Shown here piece after piece: positions 1 to 12,229 of a DNA stretch of 64,000 bases; position 1 is the stretch's first letter, and every line of letters begins with the position of its first letter. The position numbers and the translations under genes were made by a program. The notes under the pieces are model-generated. The model saw only the letters and a list, made by a program, of their open reading frames with translations, was not told where the DNA came from and ran no database searches. Source of the DNA: Alligator mississippiensis (lineage: Eukaryota > Chordata > Crocodylia > Alligatoridae); contig NC_081827.1 of the NCBI RefSeq assembly GCF_030867095.1, positions 217,623,810 through 217,687,809 of the forward strand, given 5' to 3'.

Positions 1-18
1 CACCCCCAACCCTCTTAG

Positions 19-169
19 GGCCTGTCAACAGTAGGAATAGTGAGAACAGGTTCTCTGCAGCTTGGTGGCACATCTTCTGTTAACTCCTCCTTGAGAAGGA
101 CAAAGCGCAAAGCACCTTCCCCACCATCTAGAGTACCACAAGACCAAAGTGACCACAGTAATGAGACTG
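19..169 (+). CDS. COBLL1: COBLL1 exon with KRRAP-type motif (first in window)
   Basis: This is the first visible exon of a COBLL1 orthologue; upstream exons encoding the Cobl domain lie outside the window. A pyrimidine-rich tract ends in AG at 17-18, and the donor GTAATC begins at 170. Frame 0 from base 19 is open for 50 codons and leaves one extra base (phase 1 exit). Residues near the end, [11 protein letters not shown], match the basic-proline KRRAP-type motif known in cordon-bleu family proteins. The rest is Ser/Gly-rich and probably disordered. The assignment to COBLL1 rather than COBL rests mainly on the later exons (single WH2 and tail). The exact acceptor depends on only 18 bases of upstream sequence, so the start is slightly less certain than the donor. 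Confidence 0.82.
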
Positions 170-582
170 GTAATCTTTTTAAATTGTTTCTAATTTGGTA
201 GAAATGAAAAGATGTTAGTAGGATACCTAGCCTAAATGTTTTTTTAAGATCTTGTTAAGGATGTTTTGAAGAGAGAGAAATTGATAAGTGGTATCTTCCT
301 CCAAAACCTAATTTTTATCCAATATTAATTTGTAAAGTATTTTTAATAATTGAGATTAGGAAATCATTTTGGAATTAGGAAAACACTGTGGTATGATTTC
401 AATCACATAAAGCAGTTGTTAAGGACAGGCTAGGAAATCAGTCATGGTTCAAGGTTTGTAGATTTGTATCATTGTACAGTATCATTGTAACAATGATACA
501 AAACCTTTTAGCTTTTGCTTTAAAAAAGCTGAAAGATGGTGTTGAAATCATCTTCATGTTTTATTTTTAAATTTTGTTCCAG
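170..582 (+). other. COBLL1 intron, no recognised element
   Basis: This is an AT-rich intron between two phase-1 junctions. A short inverted pair around 465-500 (GTATCATTG / CAATGATAC) could form a small hairpin. Nothing else was recognised. Confidence 0.7.
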
Positions 583-657
583 CATCAGAATCAGCTGATT
601 CAATTCCTGCAGAAGGAATAATGGAAGAAATGGCAATAGAAGTGCTCTCTAAAGCAG
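583..657 (+). CDS. COBLL1: COBLL1 small coding exon (75 nt)
   Basis: A 75-nt exon lies between a TTTTGTTCCAG acceptor ending at 582 and a GTATCA donor starting at 658. It enters and leaves in phase 1, so skipping it would keep the frame. Joined to the previous exon it reads ASESADSIPAEGIMEEMAIE and then VLSKA, an acidic segment without a recognisable domain. The phase continuity with exons on both sides and the good splice sites are the main support. It is short enough to be missed by ORF searches. Confidence 0.78.
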
Positions 658-2653
658 GTATCAGTCACGTGTAGCTTTTTAAAAAAGTAATAAAAATTAG
701 TCTACAAGAAATGCTGCAAGTGCTTCAATCTCATTGTTGTGTTGATTTAGGTCCTGGTTTAATTTAAAGATTTTACTTAAATGATTGATTAACAAAAATA
801 CATTTAAGTATTATTATACCATTCTAAAATACAGGTTTTGTCCTTTGCCCTACTATTTGTATTAGTTGGTGCATGTTATAGTAGAAAACAAAAAAACAAA
901 CCCCAAAATAATTTATTCTAGACTTTTCAACTATTTAAAAATATCTTTAAAAGGAAACTTTAAAAGGCTGAAGCCTAATCTCCTTTTAGGAACTTTAGTT
1001 TATTTTCCCCATATCTTGGTATGCATAAAATTTGGTGCAGATCTGAAGACTTATGCCTACATTTCCATTGGCTTATACTTTTACACGCTTTACAAATACA
1101 GATTGTAGCCACAGAAAGGTCATTCTTCTCTAAATCTGGCCTCCATCTTGCACTTTAATTTACTGGCTTTTGATAAAAGGTAGTGCCATTATTTATCCTT
1201 TTTCTTTGTATTTTGTTATATTATTAAATGGTGTTTGTATGGTACTTACCACAGCAGGGTTATAATCTGCGGCTCAAAAGCATGACTAATAAACAATAAT
1301 AAAAATATTTGATAGAAAAAGACTAATTTATATCCATCAAGATGAGAGAAATGCAGTCATTGTGTGATGGACAGGATGGACTTTGAAAATACAGTGGGGC
1401 AGGATGGCAACTTATAGACTACCTTGTTCAGACAGGGGTGAGCTTTTGTAGGCTACAGCCAACTTTATTAGGCTATGTAGCCTATGAAAGTTAGTCTGTC
1501 TACAACAAGGGTTGGCAAACTTTTACCATTGTAGGCTGCTTTTTTTTATAAACCAACCCTTACCATGAGCCACAAAACTCTGCACCCCTCAATGATTAGG
1601 AGATGCTGCAGAGGAAATAGATGGAAAAAGGATAGGACTAGAATTCGGAAGGAATTTGATAGATTAGATAACATGATGAAATTCAACAAAGAAAAATGTA
1701 AGGTGCTACAAATGCACACACAGAAAATGGGAGATAGTTGGCTAAGCAGTACTTCTGGTGAGAAGTATCTTGGGTAGGTTTGATGAATCGTGGATTCTGT
1801 GACCCAGCAATGCAATGCAGTTGCCAAAAAAACAGATGCAGTTTTACACTATATTAACAGTGTGCAAGAAATGGGAGGTCATGGTACACTCCACATAGCT
1901 GATTAGGTTTCTGCAGGAGTGTGCAATTCTGGGTTCTGCATTTTAAGAATGAGGTGGAGAAATTAGAGAAGTTCCACAGGTAAGTAACAAATAGGGTTTG
2001 AAATACCAGGCATACAGGCTGAGATTTTTAGATGCATTTAGTTTGGGGGAAAGAAGATTAAAGGGGAGAGGTGGAATGTGATATCAGTTTCCAAATAGTT
2101 GAAAGGCTTTCATTAAGAAGGAAAACGACTGTTCTCCTTTGCCACAGAGCACAGGAGATGAAGTAATGGGTTTAAATTGCAAGAAAGCAGATTTAAATTA
2201 AACCTCAGAATAAACTTTTTTTTTTTTACTGTTAGGAGAGTGGAACAAGTTACCCAGAGAAGTTGTGGAATTTCCTTGATTTGGAGGCTTTAAGACACCA
2301 GATTCTCTGGGGTAATACAATTAGCTTAATTGAGCTAGTTAACTTAGGCTTACTTCCATGGGTGGAGTGGGGAGTGTTAACATGTTTTATCCAGCATACT
2401 TCACAGGTACTTAAAGCAGGGCAATGAGTGTAAATGTCCATAGGACAAAAAGCTTTCTTCCAGGAAAAACCCACAGGGTCTGTTCAGTTGCCTTCCTGTT
2501 CTGCTGTCTCTCTGGAGGCTCATGTTCACACGTAATTTAATTGCTTTTCATATTTTTAGCCACCTCTGTTTGCTGTCATTCTCCTGTTTTATTTTTTTCT
2601 AATTACAAATTATTGCATATTAACACATTTTATTATTTCTAAATTGCTCTTAG
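658..2653 (+). other. COBLL1 intron containing the CR1/L3-like copy
   Basis: Outside the LINE remnant (about 1,600-2,310) this intron is AT-rich single-copy-looking sequence in which nothing was recognised. Confidence 0.6.
1600..2310 (+). mobile_element. Old CR1/L3-like LINE 3' portion, sense orientation
   Basis: In-order remnants of the CR1 ORF2 C-terminal region are visible in pieces. NMMKFNKEKCKVLQMHTQ at about 1,670-1,725 corresponds to the FN..KC.VLHLG region of CR1. The piece around 1,940-1,990 resembles VQFWAPHFKKDVEKLERV. GTTACCCAGAGAAGTTGTGG at about 2,245-2,265 matches the RLPREVV region. Many stops and indels make it an old, dead copy in the COBLL1 intron. The ends are approximate. 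Confidence 0.7.
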
Positions 2654-2764
2654 GTAATGTAGCTGATAGGACCAGGCCCACTGTGTCATCATGTGCCTCT
2701 CAGTCCTCTGAGCCTGCCAGTCAAAACACTCTTCAGCAACTGACAGATGAAACTAACCTTCCTG
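2654..2764 (+). CDS. COBLL1: COBLL1 coding exon (111 nt)
   Basis: The acceptor is TTGCTCTTAG ending at 2653 and the donor is GTAACA at 2765. Entry and exit are both phase 1 (111 nt, a multiple of three). The reading is polar and Ser/Thr/Gln-rich (for example SSCASQSSEPASQNTLQQLT), as expected for the disordered middle of COBLL1. The open frame runs on past the donor to 2898, but the next exon joins in frame only if the donor at 2765 is used. No known domain is present. Confidence 0.78.
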
Positions 2765-4515
2765 GTAACACTTGCATTCCTGATGCATCTGAAATGCCTT
2801 TTAAATGTAGGTTTTATTATCTTCCCTTAGACTGGTTTGAGGATAATTTTGAACTTAATGAGTTCTTGAAGTTCTTGCTGCTTATGCAACGACCCTAGGG
2901 AATCAGTTATGTCCTACCATGAATCTCTCTTTCTTTCTAAATGTTTAACAGGGAGGAAAGCATAATAATGCATCCATCTATAGAGTCAATGACTTCTAAG
3001 AGAAGGAGAATTATATATTTCAAGTTTGTCAACAGTATGCTTCCATTTTAGGATTCTTGACCTAAGCTTGGTTTTCTAGAATTCATATAGTATGAGTGAA
3101 TGAGGATATTAGATCTATGAACTTAATGGAATAATTGGCTCTTTGTTATTCACATGTTCTAAGAAACTGCCTAGGATAGATTTTTGTTTCCTTGTTCCTT
3201 TTTCTTTTTAAATAATTCAAGGTGGGGTAGAGTGACTTTTATCAAACAATTCTCTTGCATCATTTAGCTAAAGCTCTTTTTGCAGAGCATTCCACAGGCA
3301 AGCCGTCCTGGATATAAATGCTTCAAAGCTTGTTTATTTGTGTTCTTTCTGCATTTTCCTGTGCACAGTATCTTAGTGCACAGATGTCAGATGTATATCT
3401 GGCTGACCACATTCAGCCCACAGAGGTGGGTCATCTGGCCCATGGGGCTTTACACTGAGGTTGCCAGCAGCCAGAAAGTTAAGTGCCACTGCTCAACCAT
3501 GTTGCTATGGCTGCTAAAACCACCAGGCATTTTCATACATGCTCTAAGGGTGGAGGTTGGGGGGGGCGCTTTAATTAAAAAGTGCTTTCAACATCTCATG
3601 TATCATCCATTAAAACTCCCACCACCATTCTGAAGCATGGGGATGCTGATACACAAGGCACGAAGGCTGCTGGAGGCATGCTAACGGCACACTCTAGCAG
3701 ACTTGATTTAATTGAGTCTGCTTTGACATGCTGTAATTACAGCATGCCTAGGGTTACCATGCAGCACCCGGATTTTCCCAGGCATGCCCTCTTTTGGCCC
3801 CTTGTACTGCATCTGGGTGGGTTTTTAAAATAAGAGCAAGCGTCCAGGTTTTTTGCTATTCCTCTGCTCTCCAGGCCTGGCTGCTTGGGGCTGGGAGCAC
3901 TGGGCAAGGTGACTGGCTGTTGGGGATCACATGCTCCCTGTGCAGACCCTGGCAAACCAGGTAAAGTGTGTGTGAGTGAAGGGTGCATGTGCAACACAAG
4001 AGCTGCTTGGGCAGCAGGGCTGGGGAGCAGGGGTCTGTGGGTTGGAGGGGCACCAGCAGAGGTAGGGGAAGGGACTGTGGGTCCAGAGTGCGGGGCACTG
4101 GCAGCACTGGGAGGGGCAGGGGGCTATGGGTCAGGAGTGCTGGCAGGGCTGGGGGAGCAGGGGCTTAGGAGTGTGAGGGGCAGAAGCAGGGCATGGGCAT
4201 ATCACTGCCCCCCTCCTCTTCCCCCTCCCAGGAGTCCTTTTTTTGATGCTGGAAATATGGTAGTCCTAGATGTCAGAGCAGCCTTCCTGCAGGCACCCAC
4301 AGTATCAACATGGCTAGCACATAGGGGTTGAACACCACTACAGAATTTGCTCGTCTAAAATCTGTGGCATTCATCCCCTGCCTTCTTGCCATGCTCATAC
4401 TGTGGCTCTTGGCAGCAATGACTCTTGGGGCTGAGCTATGGTGACATTAACTTCTTGGCTGCTGGTGATCTAGGCCCTGCCCGTGAGGCCAAATTACTCT
4501 GACACACGTGTCTAA
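2765..4515 (+). other. COBLL1 intron 5' part, possible MITE remnants
   Basis: From about 3,540 to 3,770 there are short inverted motifs (CGCTTTAATTAAAAAGTGC, GACATGCTGTAATTACAGCATG) that resemble internal palindromes of Harbinger-type MITEs, but clean ends were not found. From about 3,870 to 4,330 the sequence is GC-rich with repeated GGGGCAG-type blocks and no supported gene. The rest is unremarkable. Confidence 0.4.
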
Positions 4516-5942
4516 TAGGGCTGTGCGAAGCTTTAGTAGCTGATTTGATTCGAAAGACATTTGGCCTGCTTCAGGGACCAAATCTCTGAATACAAATCGA
4601 ATTGGGAGACGCAAGTAAAACCTCCGAATCAAGTTAAAAAAGCTTTGGAAAAAGATTTGGCCGATTTGGAGATTTGGCCATAGACTAAGCGGGCAGCTGA
4701 TAGCTGCCTCCAGCTGGTAAGTCTGTTGGGGTTGGAGGAGGGGGGAGCGAGGGATTGGGGCTGGGATGAGCTGCCCGGCTGGGGCATGGGGGGCTGCATT
4801 ACTTGGGGAGGGGGGCAGGGGGAGCGCAGGATGTGGGTGCGGCAGTGCTGGGAGTGGAGACTTTGCCCTGCTGCTGCTTGCCCATGGGGGCTGGATGCAG
4901 GTGTGGCTTGCTCCAGGCAGAAGGGGGCAAGCAGCAGCAGAGCAGAGCCCCTACTCCAGCACTGCTGAGCCCACATTCTGCACCCTCTGTGCTGGCTGGC
5001 AAGCAGCAGCAGGACAGCACTAGGAGTCAGCACTAGCCCTGCTCCCAGCACCAATGCAGGCAGGGCAGCACTAGGAGTGGGGCTATGCCCTGCTGCTGCC
5101 CAGAGCAAGCCGATCCTGCATTGCACCCCCTCCTCAGTGGCTGAGCAAGGTTTGGCAGGGTACCATGCACTGCCTGAGAGTTGGGGTGCCTCTATCTGTC
5201 AGCCAGAGCTCCCGGTTCAATTTTCCAGCTCTCTGGTCATTCCCCCAGCTCTGCATGTGGGGTTTCAGCAGGCTGCTGCTGCCACCTGGAGAAATAGCCA
5301 CCATCACCAGCGGGCTGTGACAGCCTGCTGTCATTCCACATCATCCAGGGGCCCATGTCCCCCAGGAAGAGCTGGAGGAAGTGATCAGAGAGCTGTGGGA
5401 AAGACTGGGGAGCTGGGGAATCGAACTAGGAGCTGGGGGAATGTTATGGTACCTAAACATTCCCCCAGCTCCTGGTTCAATTCACCTGGGAGCTGGGGCA
5501 ACTCCACATGTCAGCCGGAGCCTGGCAGCACTCAGCCCCAGCTCCCAGGCAGCATGCGGTGCCAAGCCACACTGCTCCTGCACCATGGGGCAGCTGCTGC
5601 GTGGGTGCCAAGCATGGGGGTCACAATCCCCACTGCCCCATGCTGTACGGGGAGGAGACTGCCACGAGTTCCCAGAGGCCCCAATTGCCACTCCTGCAGC
5701 CAGTAAGTGTGGGTCTTTTTAAAGTGCTGGGAGGCTGGGGCCGGGCAGGGGATGGGGCGGGCAGATCAGCCATGGGGGCTTCTCCTGCGGCTCTCCCCAG
5801 CCGATCCAAATCACGAAATCTCTCCAAATCTGCACCGAATCTCCTGAAGCTGATTCAGCTGAATCAATTTAGGACAGTGATCAAATCTCTGAATTGAATT
5901 ACTGTCCTCCAAATCGAATACTTCCCTATTTGCATGGGCCTA
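4516..5942. mobile_element. Non-autonomous hAT element with GC-rich core
   Basis: The ends are TAGGGCTGTGCGAA on the left and, inverted, TAGGCCCATGCAAA on the right. The flanks GTGTCTAA (4508-4515) and CTGTCTAA (5943-5950) agree at 7 of 8 positions, as expected for the 8-bp target duplication of hAT transposons. Subterminal repeats of the CGAATCAAAT type occur at both ends. The core (about 4,690-5,800) is GC-rich and yields many spurious open frames on both strands, none with a domain. It sits in a COBLL1 intron. Confidence 0.75.
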
Positions 5943-6242
5943 CTGTCTAAGGGGAAGTGCAACTGTCCTTGGGTCACACAATGAATGGGTCCTAGTCCAC
6001 TGATGGCCCAATACGTTGAGTTGGCAGTAAAAGCAGATTGTGAGCCAGAGGGGGATGTAGGGCAATGGGCAATGTGCTGAAGATGACACTTCCCACTGAA
6101 AACATGCATTCTGTATTTTGCCTAAATTGGCATCTCTTCATTGTTTCCTTCTTCAGCCTCTTACAATAATCCATGCTAGAGGTGATGAATTTTGGACTAT
6201 CATAAGAAGCTTATTCACTCGCATGGGATGCAGTGTAATAAG

Positions 6243-7415
6243 TGTAACCCTGGACATGACACTACGTGTGCCCTCACCTAAACAGTGAGATCCTGGGGTA
6301 CCTGGTAACCAGTAGCCCTGTCCAGCCCCCCCGGGAAGCTGCTGCATGGTCCCCAAGTGGAGAGCCTCCCCTTACAAGCAAACACCCGCACAGTCAGTTA
6401 TAAAACTATTTACAAGAATTAGTTATTTACAACATAACAAGTAACCAATAAATTAAACACATGGATATACCAACTAATAAAACCTCAAGAACTTATTTAC
6501 ACAGTCTCTCACTTGCAGATGGTGTACTAGGGATCCTGTGTGCACTGCCCCTGGCAGGGTGTCTCAGGGAGCAGAACTGTCTTTGTCCCTGCGCAGGGTC
6601 TGTGGGCGCTCTCTGGTGCTGGTGTCCCACTCCGTGCTCCAGAGGTCTCCAGGCAGCAGGTGGCGGCTCCTCCTCTGCAGTCCCTGCAAGGCAGCCTCCC
6701 CCTGCCTCTGACCCCCCTTCCCTGGCTCAGCAGGGAGCAGTGTTGTAGTGCAGGGAGCAGTGTTCAGCAGGGCTGCAGGCTGTAGCAGCTATCCTGCCCC
6801 ACACAGCCTCACAGCCCCAGCAAACACAGCCCCTCCCTGGGCCTTGCCTGCCCTGGGGCCCCTCACCCACCAGGGAAAACAGGGCAGTCTCCAGCAGTCT
6901 CCCCCAGGCTCTGCTGTGCTCACCCAGCCACACCAGGCTGCAGGCAGGTCTTCCCAGGCTCAGAGTCTCCACACAAGCAGCCTCTCTCTGGTCCTGCTGC
7001 TGCAGTGCTCCAGGCTGGAGAGAGGAACTGGATACTGTATCACTCCCGGTGCAGCCTCTGCTGCTGCTTCTGCAGGGCTCTGCCAGGGGCTCTCCGAGGG
7101 ACCACTGTATTGAGACTCTCTCTCTCCAGTCTCCAGCCTGTCCCTCAGCCCCTCTCTCTCTCTCTCTCTTGTTCCCCCCCAGCGGAAAAACTGCTCCCCC
7201 CCTTTTATCCAAGCCTCTCAGCCAGTCCCAGGCCAGGGGCCTTCCCGGGCTTTTTCTAACGGCTCTATTTCAAAACTTTGCTAGAGTTATGTCACCCCTC
7301 CTACTTCCAACAGGGCTGCCTCCAAACCGCTTCACTTGCCCTCAGAGCCTACAGTGTCCCTGCTGGGACAAACTGTCTCCCCCTGCAGGGCAGCCCTTCC
7401 CATTCTTTCAGGTGG

Positions 7416-7465
<50 letters not shown>

Positions 7466-7474
7466 GCTGCTACA
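6243..7474 (-). mobile_element. Solo LTR, antisense to COBLL1
   Basis: The 1232-bp element has TGTAACCC...GCTGCTACA ends (TG...CA on either strand). It is flanked by TAAG at 6239-6242 and TAAG at 7475-7478, a 4-bp target duplication. The minus strand carries a TATA-like GGATAAAAGG (7201-7210). Near its minus-strand 5' end is a 42-nt A tract (T on the plus strand, 7421-7462). No internal gag/pol sequence and no second LTR were seen, so it is a solo LTR. Whether it came from an ERV or a gypsy-type element cannot be decided here. Confidence 0.72.
7421..7462. repeat. Poly(T) tract of 42 nt
   Basis: An uninterrupted T run near the end of the solo LTR; likely length-variable. Confidence 0.95.
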
Positions 7475-7605
7475 TAAGAAAGAGGTATACTTTGACATCA
7501 CTGAAACATATTCAGGACTGGCATCCCAAATCTTTATGCTGCTTTGAATGGGGAAGCAGTCTTTACAACGTCTTGCCTAGTTACAAGAATGTCCCATGGT
7601 TATCT

Positions 7606-9299
7606 CTACCATTTGGTTGACTGTCAAAAACTGCAGGCAGGTACAGTAGTGGACCTTAACCATAGCTCAGCTGAAGGAAATGGAAAAATTGCAATCAACT
7701 TCAATAAGCACTGTTGAGCACTGAGATGAGATCTTGACTGAGTGAGGGTATCACCTTTGTGCTGCTTGTGATTCCTGTCTTATTTGGAAGCCCCACTGCA
7801 ATACGTTCAAGATATTGGGGGAAAAAACATTTGATGAAGCTCCATTGTTATTGCTTTCTCTTCAGCTACAACTGCACTCTGGCAGCAGACCTACTGTTTC
7901 TTGTGGTTCTACAACTACCTACTCTGCTGTGGGATTGTTTTCCAAGATATAATCCTCTATATAATATGCTTATCTTAGTTTATATCTCAATTAAGTAACA
8001 TGTTTTGGGTTACTATAAAATACTGTACTAGCTAGTGGTTCCATTCATTTAATGTACCATGGCTTCTGATCCACTATTACTATAGGACTGGAGTTTTGGA
8101 GGGAGAAGGTGGTTTGTTTTAATTTGGGGGGCTATGCCTATTCAAAGCTGTATGAACTGTTGTTATATTCTGAACTATAGTACATAAAATGGTTGCTATT
8201 TAAATTTATTCACTTAATAAAGTAGCAGTGCAATGTATTTACAGCATAAATGCCAATTGTGTAAAAATTTGCTAAATTCCTTCTTATGTTCCTAAAAGTA
8301 AAGTCTCAGATTGCTTCCATGAGCAATTATAGTAGTATTATTTCATATACTTTGGGATATGATAGCATTTCATAATATAAAAATATACGCTCTGGGATAA
8401 AAGTCCTTAAAGATTTACATTTACTAGAGCACTGCAAGTTTAATATAGAAAGTTTTGGGTTCTAAACCAACAAATGATTATCTTTTCTTTCCTCTATTTT
8501 AATCTACTGGGTGCCATTCAGCCACTCCTTACTGGTTTAGAGGCAATAAGTAAATAAACCTATGTTGATTGACTTTAACAGTTGCTCTCTCCCTCCCTGC
8601 AAAAAAGTAAAACTCCAAACAAACAGAAAAAACCCTCTGACTTTTGTAAAATAGTTTCCAAGAAGACATTTTAAGGTCTTTTAGGTATTAGATCAATAGC
8701 CAATGGACTGAAAAGGATTTCCATGATAAATTATAATGGGTGAATGAAGAGAGATGCATCAGGCTTTTTGTTTCTAACATGACATACAGGGAAGAGGTGT
8801 TTTATTATTATCTACTGTGTAATTGTACTCTTATTGATCCACTTGACTGTAATGTCATTAAAGCAGATTTACCTTTTAGATTTATTGATCTTCCAACTAG
8901 AAATTCAAGTTGATGTTCGCTCACTGTTGCCAGCTGGAAAGAAACATTTGTCAAAACATCATGGGCTAATATTTGTTCTAGTGACTAATATACACACGTA
9001 CAAATCCGTTTCATCTGTCCTGTTTTCCAGAGAGCCTTAATGAACAGAAAAATAACTCTAAGCAAGGTTTATCTAATTGTGTGTGCATGTGTACTCAACT
9101 TGCATGAGATAGAAACAGGGTTTTTGTTTTTAATTGTGTAGGAATGCACTCTCTCAATTATTACATGTCAAAAACAAACCTACAAAGTGAGGTATTTGAG
9201 AGGGGAAAAGTCAGAAAATCTGAACTGACATTCCAGCCAATAGTACTACATGGATGTACTGAAGAATACATGATTTGGATATTGATGGTAATTCATCAT
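7606..9299 (+). other. COBLL1 intron, no recognised element
   Basis: AT-rich intronic sequence between two transposon copies. No repeat ends, domain or RNA gene was recognised. Confidence 0.5.
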
Positions 9300-9711
9300 C
9301 AGGGATCCTGGTTTTCTTTGATTTAAAACAAATCCCCAATATTTGGATTTAAAAAGTAACCAAAAATCCATGTTTTTCTGTGATTTAAAATGAAATGCCA
9401 GAGCGAAAGACAAAAAATCCATGGTGGAGGTGGTGATATCATGACAAGAAGCTGCTTATTCATGCAGATGTGACTGTAATAAGAAAGAGGTATACTTTGG
9501 CATCATTAAAACCACATTCAGCACTGGCATCCCAAATGTTTATGCTGCTTTGAATAGGGAAGCAGTCTTTACAGCATCCTGCCTAGTTGTAAGGATTTCC
9601 CATTCATATATGTCACATTTCATTTTAATGACAGAAAACATGTGGATTTTGGATTACTTTTTTAATCCAAAAACCAGGGATTTTTTTTATCTGAGAGAAC
9701 TAGAATCCCTG
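9300..9711. mobile_element. hAT MITE with CAGGGATYCT ends
   Basis: The left end is CAGGGATCCTGGTTTTC; the right end read inverted is CAGGGATTCTAGTTCTC. The flanks TTCATCAT (9292-9299) and TTCATCGT (9712-9719) agree at 7 of 8 positions. Longer subterminal inverted repeats (TTTAAAAAGTAACCAAAAATCC versus its complement near 9,640-9,670) confirm a palindromic non-autonomous element. It is 412 bp and carries no coding sequence. It supplies the uninterrupted version of the site hit by the LTR at 6243. Confidence 0.82.
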
Positions 9712-11700
9712 TTCATCGTTCTCTTTATATACCTATATTGCTACTGCCATGAAAAACTGCTATTTGAAGCTGGGATCCAGGCAAGGCAGAGGTTATGCTG
9801 GTGAGCAAAGGGAACCATTTTGAAATGTTGGCAACTATAACGGGGTGGTGTTGTTTGGGGGTACACATCCATAATTGATCGAGTCTGCACATAATTCAGG
9901 AGTGTTCTTGGATTATTCTTTGATACTGTATTCTCACTTGGCAACATCAGCAAATAAAGCTTTCTGCTCATTTTGATTAGCCAGGAGTCTCTATCACATC
10001 TTGACACATGCTAACCTACCTCTAAAAGATCACTTAAAACTATGATAAAGATGCACAATAGGCCTTTTTTAAACCCAGAGTTGAAATTCATGGCTGCAAG
10101 AGACAGCTGCCTAGGAAATTTGTTTCACAACTGCAGAACAAACTCCTACTGGACCTCAATTTCATCCTACATTTGGTTGCATTCAATAACATATGCAAAG
10201 TACAGTTCTTTGACCGTGCCTTCTGTAATGCTTGTGTGTGGGGGGTGGGAGGGGGAGGGAGAGGGGGGGGTGTACTACAAAATTCTTTACCAGAAAAAAC
10301 TTCTATACCATATACTCAATTCTCCCTATCAAGAGAAGCCAAGAGAAGATGTCACAGGTGTCACACAGCTTAATGTGTGATTATGAGGCACTAATGTATT
10401 GGTGATATACTAGAACTCCTTCATGTGGCTCTGTGACCCCTGTGATTACCCAGACTGAGTTACTGCTACAATGACTATTTGATATGAGAGAAGCTTTTAC
10501 TATTAGTTTTATACTTGCTACTTCTACTTTTGAATTTTTCCTAGGGGTCAGCTTAAACTCTTATTGTAGGCTTAACCTTTCCACACCTGTGTAATATTTT
10601 ACACTTCTCTAAAAATACTAGATGCAAGCTATTCATCCTGTATCCTAAGAAGACTGCTTATAGAAAAAGAGAAATTTGTGATTTCTCTTCATCTTTAACA
10701 AACGTTCTTTGACCTGCATTTCTAGCACAGTTCACATTTTACTTGATTGCAGATGCTATTTGGTCACTGTTCTTATTCTTTTATCTTCACTTGCAAATTA
10801 ACTGAAAAGCTCTTTCAGAAAATTTTGGAATAAAGACGGTTTGTTTGTCTATTATTATGAGGGAGGCCTTCTGTGGAAATAACTCTGGAACAATAATAGA
10901 CATGGTGTAAGTGTATCAGAGATACCTAAACTAGTTCTGGTACCATTCGTTATATAGTCACATTACCAAGGCTGTCCACTCTTCCAGTAGAGCCAGTTAA
11001 TTTATTTCACTTTAGTTGAAGTAAAGCATTAAGGTAGTTAAACTTAACATCATGTAATATTACATTGTTGAATTCTATTTATAATTTGTAACTACCTAAC
11101 ATTATGCATCTCCAGCATTTTTGTTAGCTACATTTTGATACACTTAAAGTATTGTAGCAAAGCCTTGTTAATGGTAGGCAAGATGCCTTTCATATGAGTG
11201 GCAAATATCTTGTTGATTTGATTAGGGTTAATTTTGTTCTGTATTACCTGACACATTGGTTTTGTTCTGAAAAACTACACATTTTCTGGTAAATCACTTA
11301 ATTCCGTATTCAGCTTTAAAAATAGCTATATTATGCTTACCAGATCTCCGTCCTTTCTAGAAAAGTGCATTCCCAAATACTACCGATTTTTTTTATTTAT
11401 TTATTTTAAATAATCCTGTTTTCCATATTTACCAACTGAATTTCTGCATAGGGGTTACAAGCTTAAAGCAATTTGTACAACAGTTATTGGATTCTTCCTA
11501 TTGTTATGACTATGCGAGTGAGAGGACTACATAAACCCTTAACATTTTTAAACATCAAATCAATTTTTCATTTAACATCCTGTCTACATTTTGAAGAAAA
11601 TGTTTCTCACTTTTCTCTCTCAATTCTAGCCATTCCAACTGACTTTTTGTCCCTTAACATTTACAATGAGTGCTGTGATTTTTGTTTACTTTGAGTATAG
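9712..11700 (+). other. COBLL1 intron with a G-rich tract
   Basis: AT-rich intron. A G-rich run at 10240-10270 (several GGG groups on the transcribed-sense strand) could form a quadruplex in the pre-mRNA. No transposon was recognised. Confidence 0.5.
10240..10270 (+). other. Potential G-quadruplex tract
   Basis: At least four runs of three or more G within about 31 bases, on the sense strand of the COBLL1 intron. Confidence 0.5.
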
Positions 11701-11962
11701 CTGGACTTGGCCCTGAATATAGCCTGGATGAGATTGATGAAAAGGAAGAGATGAGTTTGTACAAAAAGGAAAGTGAAAGCGCAGATGCCTTTCCTAGGAT
11801 GCAAGAGGTTACTGGCTCCTTCATCGCTACTGATGGAGATGTACCACTAGATACTGAAAAAAAGGATCCTGCTTCATCAGCTTCAATTTCTGGCAGTGCT
11901 TCTATAGATAACTCTCAAATCTCCAAGGAAGAAAAACAAGAAAATATGAGCACAGATGGCAA
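11701..11962 (+). CDS. COBLL1: COBLL1 coding exon (262 nt)
   Basis: The acceptor is TTTGAGTATAG ending at 11700; the donor AA|GTAAGT is close to the consensus. It enters in phase 1 and leaves in phase 2. The encoded stretch is acidic: GLGPEYSLDEIDEKEEMSLY, then a Ser-rich part ending KEEKQENMSTDG. The GPEYSLDEIDEKEEM block is typical of conserved short motifs in the COBLL1 linker. It follows an 8.9-kb intron filled with transposons, which is why the exon stands isolated. Confidence 0.88.
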
Positions 11963-12229
11963 GTAAGTATTCTGTCAGAAAGAAAGAGGGAGGGTGGAGG
12001 ACAAATAAACAAAATGCTGAGTGTTGTTTCACTGCAAAAGAACAGAACAGAATAGAGACTTCTAAGAGTGGAGCATGGGATTAATTCTCAGTGCAGTACT
12101 CTTCTAGTGCAGATAGCCAGCTAATTAGTTAAATGTATTAAAAAAACAGGCAGCTCTTCAGATTACCCAGTGTATACCTCTTTTTCATTAACAAAAAAGA
12201 GTTTCCATTTTGCATAATACTGATGAACT

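Larger units (their letters stand above)
6180..7605. mobile_element. Fragment of the 9300-9711 hAT family, split by a solo LTR
   Basis: The pieces 6180-6242 and 7475-7605 together match about 9,425-9,605. Shared stretches include GAAAGAGGTATACTTTG, ACTGGCATCCCAAAT and TTTATGCTGCTTTGAAT. The 6243-7474 LTR separates them. The outer hAT ends of this copy were not found. Confidence 0.7.

Noticed and set aside
4629..5900. Overlapping GC-rich open frames on both strands
   Set aside because: They all lie in the core of a hAT element, overlap each other in many frames, and show only low-complexity Ala/Pro/Gly/Ser-rich sequence without domains.
6461..7477. Ser/Pro-rich frames in the 6.4-7.5 kb region
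   Set aside because: They are contained in a solo LTR with clear ends, and the terminal Phe run is the poly(T) tract.
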